Shown here in pieces: positions 1-5,761 of a DNA stretch of 16,473 nucleotides. Source of the DNA: DASUBN01 sp035465695. Lineage in GTDB: Bacteria; Pseudomonadota; Gammaproteobacteria; Natronospirales; REEB76. The notes beneath the pieces were generated by a model, which saw only the letters and a program-made list of their open reading frames with translations, made no database searches and was not told the origin of the DNA. The stretch's first letter is position 1, and each line of letters starts with the position of its first letter. A program made the position numbers and the translations under genes. The DNA lies in assembly GCA_035465695.1 (NCBI GenBank), contig DATIVR010000204.1, forward strand, positions 1-16,473, given 5' to 3'.

Positions 1-24
1 TTTTCTTTGGACGAGCAAAGAAAA
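1..24. repeat. Palindrome at the left window edge
   Basis: The arms TTTTCTTTG (1-9) and CAAAGAAAA (16-24) are perfect inverted repeats around a 6-base loop. The element may continue beyond the window. It lies downstream of the leftward lipoprotein gene and resembles the palindrome at 16192-16221, which lies downstream of the rightward yggX gene. It could act as a bidirectional terminator or be part of a dispersed intergenic repeat. It contains no coding sequence. Confidence 0.55.
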
Positions 25-34
25 GGGGCCCAGT

Positions 35-80
35 GCGCGTGGAACGCGCCCTCTTGAATAACTTTGCCGCCTGAGGCGGC
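35..80 (-). terminator. Hairpin pair downstream of the lipoprotein gene
   Basis: Two GC-rich hairpins follow the stop codon of the leftward operon: GCCGCC/GGCGGC at 66-80 with a 3-base loop, and GCGCGT/ACGCGC at 35-49 with a 3-base loop. Neither has a proper U-tract on the minus strand, so they are not textbook intrinsic terminators. Their position directly after the last gene suggests transcript-end structures or protection of the mRNA 3' end. Confidence 0.35.
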
Positions 81-94
81 CCAACGGGGTTTCG

Positions 95-1045
95 TCAGTT
101 AGAGGGTGTCGTGACAGCAGCCGGTGCGACCGGCGACTTGCTGGGGTCACCGCCGTTCTTGAGGTAGTCGCTCCACACGCCATCCTGCTTCGCCTGGTCG
201 GCGTTGCCCAACGCGGTGTCGGCCTGCTGCATCTGCGTCAGGATCCGCGCCGAGCGGCTGCCGTCATACATCCACAGACGGATGTCCAGCGCCCGCTGCA
301 GGTGGTCGCGGGCCTCGGCCCACTTCTGCTGCGACAAGAGCAGCGCGCCCCACTCCTCGTGGACTGCGGCGATGCCCGGCCGGTAATAGTGCAGTTGATA
401 GCGGTGCAGGGCGCTGGCGTAGAGGGACGCCGCGTTGCCGCTGTCGGACGCAGCGAGCGCTTGCAGCCTTTCCAGCCGCGCCTGGTCCAAGTCGTCCTGG
501 CCCTTGCCGAGCTTGGCCAGCCACTGGGCGGCATCGCCGGCCTTGGAGTCGAAGGCCGCCTGGGTCCGGGCGAACAAGGCAGCGCGTTGCACGTCGGCAC
601 CTGCGGCATTGTCCGTGAGCAGCGGACCCAGCACTACGATGGCGGAAGCCGGATCCTGCGACTCCAGATCCGCGTATGCCTCCAGCAGCGACAGCCGCTC
701 CGGCAGGCCTGCCACCGGATGCGTCGCCAGGATGTCGCGGGCCTGCTTGATGGAGTCGCGGGCGCTGGGCACGTCCCCTTCTTGCAGCGCCGCGTCCGCC
801 AGATCCGTGAGCGCGTCCACTTCCCGGTCCTGGTCGTCCACGCTGCGGTATTCGGCGAAAGCACGGCCGAACCAGCCGCGCGCCTCGGCGTAGCGGTTGT
901 CGTTGTAAGCCAACATGCCCTTGGCCATGAAGTTCTGGGTCTGACTCACCACCGGCGGCGGCAACACCGGCTTGCTGCCGCAGGCGGCCAGCGCGAGCGA
1001 GAGGGCAGCGAGCGTGACGAGGCGGGTACGCATCATGGCGGTCAT
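95..1045 (-). CDS. TPR-like outer-envelope lipoprotein of the MCE operon
   Basis: This is a 316-residue predicted lipoprotein. The N-terminus is a signal peptide with a hydrophobic core (residues 8-20) and a lipobox ending LAAC, giving Cys22 as the lipidation site. A proline-rich linker (about 26-32) follows. The rest is helical with tetratricopeptide-like pairs at roughly 38-66, 76-108 and 226-258; the last contains the typical W-x-E-A-R-D-x-L-x-x-A-L pattern. The start ATG overlaps the stop of the MCE gene in an ATGA arrangement, so translation is probably coupled; Met4 and Met5 are alternative starts. TPR proteins usually hold partners together, so a scaffold or docking role for the MCE transporter in the periplasm is a reasonable inference. 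The substrate and partner are unknown. It is not the DUF330/PqiC-type lipoprotein often found with MCE genes. Confidence 0.8.
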   Translation of the reverse strand: MTAMMRTRLVTLAALSLALAACGSKPVLPPPVVSQTQNFMAKGMLAYNDNRYAEARGWFGRAFAEYRSVDDQDREVDALTDLADAALQEGDVPSARDSIKQARDILATHPVAGLPERLSLLEAYADLESQDPASAIVVLGPLLTDNAAGADVQRAALFARTQAAFDSKAGDAAQWLAKLGKGQDDLDQARLERLQALAASDSGNAASLYASALHRYQLHYYRPGIAAVHEEWGALLLSQQKWAEARDHLQRALDIRLWMYDGSRSARILTQMQQADTALGNADQAKQDGVWSDYLKNGGDPSKSPVAPAAVTTPSN

Positions 1046-2007
1046 GGCGGCGGCTGGACCGGGGTCAACGTGGTGTTGGGTTTCTTGGCCACCGACGAGG
1101 AGATGGGCCAGGTGTTCTGGATGGCCTGCAGCGTCGAGTCGGTCTCATCGAGTATCTGGCGGGTGCGGCCCACCATGTCCGGCAACGCCTGCAACTGGTA
1201 GTTCACGGTGCCCATGGTGGTGTTGAGCTGGGTGACCAGCTTGCGGGTCTGGGTCATGAGGCCCGGCATGTCCGCCGAAGCGGCATTGGCATTCTTGACG
1301 AGCGGCCGCACCTCGGCCAGGCGCGCCTGCAGCTCTTTCAACGTGCCGGCCAAATTCTGCACCGCGGCGCTGGTGTTAGCAGTGCCCTGCGGCGAGGCGA
1401 ACTCGCCGGTGATCACCTTGAGGTTGCCGGACACCACAGCCAGGTTCTTCATCAAGGCGTTGAGGTCGGCGGGCTCGATGGCATGGGTGAGCTGGTTGAT
1501 CTGGGAGAGCGTGGACTTCACGTCCTGTAGCACCGGTTGCACCTGCGCCAGCATCTGATCCACCGACATCGGCTGCGACATGACGAGGTCGCCATCGGCG
1601 GGGATCATGGGCTTGTCGGGCGAGCCGGCCTTGATGCTGATGGCGGCGTTGCCGATCACCGACAGCTTGCTGATCTCGGCCGTGGAGTCGGTGCGGATCA
1701 GTTTATGGAAACGCTCCAGGATCTCCATGGTCACGGCGATGTGGTTATCGGGGCTCAAGCTGAGTTTCGATACCTCGCCGACCTTCAGGCCATAGACCAT
1801 CACCGGGGTGTCCTCGGTCACGCCCTGAGCGTCGGTGATCTCCGCGTGCAGGGTGAACTTGGCGGCGAAGAAGTCCTTGGTCTGGCGGTTGAAGGCCAGC
1901 AGCAGGAACAGCAGCACGATGGCCGCCAGCACGAACACACCCACCAGGCGCTCGCGTGCGCTGTAGGTCAGGCGGTGGATGTAATGGACCTGTTCTTTCT
2001 CGGCCAT
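1042..2007 (-). CDS. MCE/MlaD-family substrate-binding subunit of a lipid ABC transporter
   Basis: This is a 321-residue single-pass inner-membrane protein. Residues 21-39 form the transmembrane anchor, after a short basic cytoplasmic tail. The MCE domain spans about 49-127 and contains the V-x-V-x-G-L-x-V-G-x-V turn typical of MlaD/Mce proteins. Residues 145-300 are a long helical region with many polar heptads, as in MCE proteins that build helical tubes, and the C-terminus is proline-rich. In the family, MCE rings carry lipids between the permease and the outer membrane. I chose the start at 2007 because AGAGGG lies just upstream and the protein then begins right before the anchor; an upstream ATG at 2091 would lie inside the ATPase gene. 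It is much longer than MlaD (about 180 residues) and closer in layout to single-MCE proteins with helical extensions. Confidence 0.88.
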   Translation of the reverse strand: MAEKEQVHYIHRLTYSARERLVGVFVLAAIVLLFLLLAFNRQTKDFFAAKFTLHAEITDAQGVTEDTPVMVYGLKVGEVSKLSLSPDNHIAVTMEILERFHKLIRTDSTAEISKLSVIGNAAISIKAGSPDKPMIPADGDLVMSQPMSVDQMLAQVQPVLQDVKSTLSQINQLTHAIEPADLNALMKNLAVVSGNLKVITGEFASPQGTANTSAAVQNLAGTLKELQARLAEVRPLVKNANAASADMPGLMTQTRKLVTQLNTTMGTVNYQLQALPDMVGRTRQILDETDSTLQAIQNTWPISSSVAKKPNTTLTPVQPPP

Positions 2008-2015
2008 GCAGCCCT

Positions 2016-2762
2016 CTAAGCCCCGGCATCGAGGAAGGCGCGCACCTCGGCCCGTTCCGAGGCGTTGAAGGCCTTCCAGCCTGCGAAACATCCGACCCAG
2101 TCCGGATGCGTGAACATGATCTTGTCGGCGTGGCGCCGCACGAACCCCAGGTTGTGCGTGGCGATCAGCAGTCCCAGGCCTTTCTCCGCGGTGAGCTTGC
2201 TGTATATCACCGCTTCGCGTTCGCGGCAGGCGTTATCCGTCATGTGGAATGGTTCGTCCAGGAACATCAGTTCCGGTGACAGCATGAGGCAGCGCGCGAT
2301 GGCGAGCAAGAGCCGCTCGTGCTGGTTAAGGTACGCGGGCAGGAGGTCCTGGCGCCCGGGGTAATCGAGGAACTTCAACAGGTCCTGGGCCGCCGCCTGC
2401 ACTTGCGAGGCGTTCCCCAGGCGGTGATACATGGCCGGCATGGTCACGTTGATGAGGCCGTTGACCACCGAGAGCAAGGGCGCGCCCTCCAATATGTAAG
2501 CCGCCTTCAGGCGCAGTGCGCGCCAGGCCGCGCTGTCGAGCCTGAGGACATCGCGGCCAAACAGCTTCAAGGCGCCCGAGGCCGGCATGTCCACCGCCGC
2601 CAAGGCGCGCAGATACGCGGTCTTGCCCCCGCCGTTGGGGCCCACCAGGCAGATGGTCTCGCCGCCCCGTACCTCCAGCGACAGCGGTTGCGCGAACGGA
2701 CTGCCGTCCGCGTTGCGCGGTCGCAGCTCCGCCGCCTGGAGCAACGGGGCCGCGGCGTTCAC
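2016..2762 (-). CDS. MlaF-like ABC transporter ATPase with degenerate signature motif
   Basis: This is a 248-residue cytoplasmic nucleotide-binding subunit expected to pair with the MCE permease. Visible motifs are Walker A GPNGGGKT (41-48), Walker B LMFLDE (165-170, with the catalytic glutamate) and the H-loop histidine in ATHN (His203). Two key motifs are altered. The ABC signature LSGG(Q/M) is replaced by LNQHE at 145-149, and the Q-loop glutamine position reads ILEGAP with Glu92. In ABC ATPases the signature completes the ATP site across the dimer, so activity may be reduced or unusual. The frame is intact and the C-terminus is normal, so this is not a pseudogene. The gene overlaps the permease gene by 4 bp and lies 8 bp before the MCE gene, matching the usual permease-ATPase-MCE order. 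Confidence 0.87.
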   Translation of the reverse strand: MNAAAPLLQAAELRPRNADGSPFAQPLSLEVRGGETICLVGPNGGGKTAYLRALAAVDMPASGALKLFGRDVLRLDSAAWRALRLKAAYILEGAPLLSVVNGLINVTMPAMYHRLGNASQVQAAAQDLLKFLDYPGRQDLLPAYLNQHERLLLAIARCLMLSPELMFLDEPFHMTDNACREREAVIYSKLTAEKGLGLLIATHNLGFVRRHADKIMFTHPDWVGCFAGWKAFNASERAEVRAFLDAGA

Positions 2763-3571
2763 GACACCACCGCCAGCAAGCCGTCGGCGAGGAACACCAG
2801 CACCAGGCTCATCACGATGGCGCGCTGCGTCTGCTGCGGCAGCTCGGTGGGCGAGCGCCGCACCCGGAAGCCGTGGTAGCAGGCGGTGCCGGCGATGATG
2901 ATGCCGAACAGGATGTTCTTCAGGGCGAACACCACGATCACCTGCGGATCGACGCTCTCCGCCATGTGTTTCAACTGGTGCAGGCTGGTGCCCTCGAGAC
3001 CCAGCAAGGTGATGATGAGCACGCCGCCGAACAGCGCGATGCCGGCGAAATAGACCGCCAGCACGAACTGGGAGATCGCCGCACCGATGATGCGCGGCGT
3101 CACGAAGAACTCATTGACGTTGATGCCGAGCAGCTCCAGTCCTTCCACCTCGCCGCGCAGGTTCATGCCGCCCAGGTCTACCGCGATGGCGGATCCGGAG
3201 CGGCCGATCAGCACGATGGCGGTGAGCAGCGAGGAGAGCTCGCTGCCGACGATGTCCACCAGCAGCGCTCCCACATCCTGCTCGCCGCCGATGGTCTGGC
3301 CGAGCTTGAGCAGCTGCGAGGTGATGGAGAGGCCCACCGCCAGGCTCAGGAAGCTGATCAGCGGCAGCGCGTCGATGCCGGTGAAGATCACCTGGCCGTA
3401 GATGTTCTGCAGGGTGGCGCGGTTGAACACGCGGCCGCGTCTCGCCCAGTCGCGGAACGCGCGCAGCACGAACACCGTGAGGTCCACGATGTAGATGCCG
3501 AGGTCGATGAGACCCCGGCCCAGCCAGCCGATGAGGCTGCCGCGGGCTGCCTGCGCCTCCGCCATCTTCAT
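2759..3571 (-). CDS. MlaE/YrbE-family permease of the MCE transporter
   Basis: This is a 270-residue inner-membrane permease. The N-terminal amphipathic segment (12-40) is followed by hydrophobic helices at about 68-90, 103-123, 161-192, 212-232 and 250-268. The family's cytoplasmic coupling motif G-R-x-G-x-x-x-A-(E/D)-x-G-x-M is clear at 123-136 (GRSGSAIAVDLGGM), followed by E-x-L-x-x-L-G-I-N. In place of the G-V-G-x-A-T-T stretch of E. coli MlaE, the C-terminus reads P-T-E-L-P-Q, a form seen in paralogous YrbE permeases, so I do not assign the symbol mlaE. Met1 (3571) and Met3 (3565) are both possible starts; the second has a better-spaced GGGA. The protein should form a homodimer moving phospholipid or another hydrophobic substrate with the downstream ATPase and MCE subunit. 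Confidence 0.9.
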   Translation of the reverse strand: MKMAEAQAARGSLIGWLGRGLIDLGIYIVDLTVFVLRAFRDWARRGRVFNRATLQNIYGQVIFTGIDALPLISFLSLAVGLSITSQLLKLGQTIGGEQDVGALLVDIVGSELSSLLTAIVLIGRSGSAIAVDLGGMNLRGEVEGLELLGINVNEFFVTPRIIGAAISQFVLAVYFAGIALFGGVLIITLLGLEGTSLHQLKHMAESVDPQVIVVFALKNILFGIIIAGTACYHGFRVRRSPTELPQQTQRAIVMSLVLVFLADGLLAVVS

Positions 3572-3633
3572 TCCCGTCTCGTGAGGAGCCCCAGCCTAGA
3601 AGATGGCTTGGAGAGCCGCAAGCGCCGCAGGCC

Positions 3634-4317
3634 TTACTGTCGGGTGAACACCAGGTCCGTCACCTGATGACCGAGCTTCAGGCCACGGCGCTCGAACTTG
3701 GTCTCCGGGCGTTCCGCGGGCCTGGGTACACCGCCGCCGTCCGCGGCGCGGTTGCGGAAGGCCGGGCAGGCGTTCAGTACTTCCAGGGCATGCCGCGCAT
3801 AATCCTCCCAGTCCGTCGCGAGCTGCAGCGTGCCGCCCGCCTTCAGTTTGCGCGCGAACAATTCCGCCGTCTCCGGTTGCACCAGGCGGCGCTTGTGATG
3901 GCGTTTCTTGGGCCAGGGATCGGGGAAGTAGATGAGGATGGCATCGAGGCTGGCATCGGGTATCCGCTCCCGCAACAGGACCAGGGCGTCATCCGGATGC
4001 ACCCTCACGTTGGAGAGCCGTTCCGCTTCCAGCGCCAACAGCAACCGGCCGACACCGGGTCGGTGCACCTCGCAGCCGAGGAAATCCTGTTCCGGATGGC
4101 GGCGCGCCAGTTCCACGAGGTTGTCACCGTCGCCGAAGCCGATCTCCAGCGTGCGCCTGGCATCACGGCCGAACAGCGCCCGCCAGTCCACGGGACCTTC
4201 CGGCAGCGCATAGCGGGATAGCAGTTCAGCGAGCGCGCGTTCCTGGCCGGGGGTGATCCTCCCCTGGCGCAGCACGAAGCTGCGGACCCGGCGCAGCACC
4301 GGAACCTCTCCGTTCAT
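3634..4317 (-). CDS. trmB: tRNA (guanine-N7-)-methyltransferase
   Basis: This 227-residue protein has the expected size and aligns along its length with E. coli TrmB. It methylates G46 in the variable loop of many tRNAs using S-adenosylmethionine. Key features are the N-terminal R-R-V-R-S-F-V-L-R-Q-G-R segment (9-20), the SAM-binding motif E-I-G-F-G-D-G (58-64), the acidic E-V-H in motif II (83-85), the signature FPDPWPKKRHHKRR (131-144), the ATDW motif (167-170) and the C-terminal tRNA-binding T-K-F-E-R-R-G (206-212). Its ATG comes three bases after the thiG stop and has no clear Shine-Dalgarno sequence, so it is probably translated by coupling to thiG. No terminator is visible in the 62 bp before the MCE permease gene. 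Confidence 0.97.
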   Translation of the reverse strand: MNGEVPVLRRVRSFVLRQGRITPGQERALAELLSRYALPEGPVDWRALFGRDARRTLEIGFGDGDNLVELARRHPEQDFLGCEVHRPGVGRLLLALEAERLSNVRVHPDDALVLLRERIPDASLDAILIYFPDPWPKKRHHKRRLVQPETAELFARKLKAGGTLQLATDWEDYARHALEVLNACPAFRNRAADGGGVPRPAERPETKFERRGLKLGHQVTDLVFTRQ

Positions 4318-4320
4318 CAG

Positions 4321-5127
4321 TCAGAAGAACAGGCCGTCGATGGGAGATGAGGCGGAGGCGAAGCGTTTGCGCGGTATGCGGCCCGCGAGATAAGCCTCGC
4401 GGCCCGCCTCGACGGCCTTCTTCATCGCCGATGCCATCAACACCGGATCCTTGGCGAGCGCCACCGCGGTGTTCATGAGCACACCGTCGCAGCCCAATTC
4501 CATGGCGATGGCGGCATCCGAAGCGGTACCCACGCCCGCATCCACCAGCACCGGCACCTTGGCCTGTTCCACGATGGTGACGATGTTGTAGGGATTGCGG
4601 ATCCCGAGGCCGGATCCTATGGGTGCGCCCAGCGGCATCACTGCCACTACACCTAAGTCCTCCAGCTTCTTCGCCACCAAGGGATCGTCGCTGGTGTAGA
4701 CCATGACCTCGAAGCCCTCCTTGACTAGGGTCTCGGCGGCCTTCAAGGTCTCGCTCACGTCCGGATACAGGGTCTTCTCGTCGCCCAACACCTCGAGTTT
4801 GACGAGCTTGTACCCATCGAGGAGTTCGCGGGCCAGTCGGCAGGTGCGCACCGCATCCTCGGCGTTGTAGCAGCCGGCGGTGTTGGGCAGGAAACTGTAC
4901 TTGGAAGGGGAGAGCACCTCCAGCAAGTTGGGCTCGCCCGGTTTCTGGCCGAAGTTGGTGCGGCGGATGGCGAAGGTGACGATCTCCGCACCGCTGGCCT
5001 CCACCGCCCGGCGTGTCTCATCCATGTCCTTGTACTTGCCGGTGCCGATGAGCAGTCGCGAGCGGAAGGTCCTGCCCGCGACGGTGAAGGTGTCGGCGGT
5101 GTTGTCGGGCTGTTTGATGGCGTTCAT
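4321..5127 (-). CDS. thiG: Thiazole synthase ThiG
   Basis: This 268-residue protein forms the thiazole phosphate ring of thiamin from 1-deoxy-D-xylulose 5-phosphate, dehydroglycine and sulfur delivered by ThiS thiocarboxylate. It has the family's TIM-barrel motifs: L-I-G-T-G-K-Y near 26-32, the N-T-A-G-C motif (82-86), the V-K-L-E-V strand with the Schiff-base lysine (Lys110), P-L-G-x-P-I-G-S-G in the middle, and V-D-A-G-(V/I)-G near the C-terminal phosphate-binding region. The start at 5127 is preceded by GAGAAG at good spacing and matches the family N-terminus; an ATG 45 bp upstream would add an unrelated tail. It follows thiS after 69 bp and precedes trmB by 3 bp. The other thiazole genes (thiF, thiO or thiH) are not in the window. 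Confidence 0.97.
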   Translation of the reverse strand: MNAIKQPDNTADTFTVAGRTFRSRLLIGTGKYKDMDETRRAVEASGAEIVTFAIRRTNFGQKPGEPNLLEVLSPSKYSFLPNTAGCYNAEDAVRTCRLARELLDGYKLVKLEVLGDEKTLYPDVSETLKAAETLVKEGFEVMVYTSDDPLVAKKLEDLGVVAVMPLGAPIGSGLGIRNPYNIVTIVEQAKVPVLVDAGVGTASDAAIAMELGCDGVLMNTAVALAKDPVLMASAMKKAVEAGREAYLAGRIPRKRFASASSPIDGLFF

Positions 5128-5196
5128 ATCTTCTCTATATATCTTTGTGTGCTTCCACGATCCGGCAGTCACGGCTCGCGTCCGCCGCGTCGCGAC

Positions 5197-5397
5197 TCAC
5201 CCGCCGCCCACTGCGTGGATGATCTCCACGGTGTCACCGTCCTTGAGCTCATGTGTGGCATGGCCGCTGCGGGGCACGATCTCGCCGTTCACTTCCAGTG
5301 CCACGCGCCTGCCGGCCAACGCCATGTGCTCCAGGAGGGCCTGGGCCGTGAGACCGGCCGGGAATTCGCTGGCTTGGCCGTTGACCTGGAGTCGCAT
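5197..5397 (-). CDS. thiS: Sulfur carrier protein ThiS
   Basis: This 66-residue ubiquitin-like protein carries sulfur for thiazole synthesis. It opens with the typical M-x-L-x-V-N-G, has A-V-E/A-L-E-V-N-G-E-I-V-P in the middle (read here as VALEVNGEIVPR, 32-43), the D-G-D-x-V-E-I-I segment (53-60), and ends in Gly-Gly-Gly. The terminal glycine is the residue adenylated by ThiF and converted to thiocarboxylate. It is the first gene of the leftward series and the direct partner of ThiG downstream. Upstream there is a TAAAAT -10-like box about 30 bp from the start, which leaves too short a leader for a TPP riboswitch. Confidence 0.96.
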   Translation of the reverse strand: MRLQVNGQASEFPAGLTAQALLEHMALAGRRVALEVNGEIVPRSGHATHELKDGDTVEIIHAVGGG

Positions 5398-5427
5398 GGA
5401 TGAGCCCAGACAGGGGGGAAGCCGCTG

Positions 5428-5433
5428 ATTTTA
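5428..5433 (-). promoter_or_regulatory. Possible -10 box for thiS operon
   Basis: On the minus strand this reads TAAAAT, five of six matches to TATAAT, about 30 bp upstream of the thiS ATG. No good -35 hexamer lies at 16-18 bp, so the promoter is only suggested. It would sit back to back with, and partly overlap, the tRNA promoter on the other strand. Confidence 0.35.
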
Positions 5434-5453
5434 GCGCACTGGCGGGCCGGGCC

Positions 5454-5483
5454 TTGGATGGTCCCCCGACCCCCATATAGAAT
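5454..5483 (+). promoter_or_regulatory. Promoter of the tRNA-Gly gene
   Basis: A -35-like TTGGAT (5454-5459) and a -10-like TAGAAT (5478-5483, five of six matches) are separated by 18 bp. The -10 box is followed by GACGGGC, a GC-rich discriminator typical of stable-RNA promoters under stringent control. Initiation about 7 bp after the -10 box would leave a leader of only a few bases before the tRNA at 5495. Confidence 0.6.
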
Positions 5484-5494
5484 GACGGGCTCAA

Positions 5495-5568
5495 GCGGGT
5501 GTAGTTCAATGGTAGAACTTCAGGTTCCCAACCTGATAACGTGGGTTCGATTCCCATCACCCGCTCCA
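5495..5568 (+). tRNA. tRNA-Gly, anticodon CCC
   Basis: A 74-base gene with a complete cloverleaf and an encoded CCA end. The acceptor stem GCGGGTG pairs with CACCCGC (5558-5564); the D arm contains AATGGTA; the anticodon stem TCAGG/CCTGA encloses the loop TTCCCAA, giving anticodon CCC for GGG codons; and the T loop is TTCGATT. The first T-stem pair is a G-U wobble. It matches the general form of E. coli glyU. The promoter lies immediately upstream. No strong intrinsic terminator follows; only a weak hairpin, CGACG/CGTCG at 5628-5641, precedes a short TGTT. Confidence 0.97.
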
Positions 5569-5761
5569 ATCTCACTCCATCCTTTCGCGCCTTCATCCGG
5601 CTCTTCCCCTCCGTGCCGGATCAAATTCGACGATTCCGTCGTGTTATCAATAGGTTCCCGTGGCTTGGCTTGCGCTATGCTTGCTCCTAGCGGGCCGCGA
5701 GTGGCGGCCTGAGGGACAAGTCAGAGCGCCGCCGGCGCAGCGGAAAGGGAAGTCCGCAGCT

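Noticed and set aside
2016..2762. ATPase gene as a pseudogene
   Set aside because: Despite altered motifs the frame is uninterrupted, the length is normal and the overlaps with neighbours are kept.
5398..5494. TPP riboswitch before thiS
   Set aside because: The gap between thiS and the tRNA gene is only 97 bp, the likely transcript leader is about 25 bases, and no thi-box sequence pattern is visible.
5628..5645. Intrinsic terminator after tRNA-Gly
   Set aside because: The stem CGACG/CGTCG has only 5 bp and is followed by TGTT, too weak to call.
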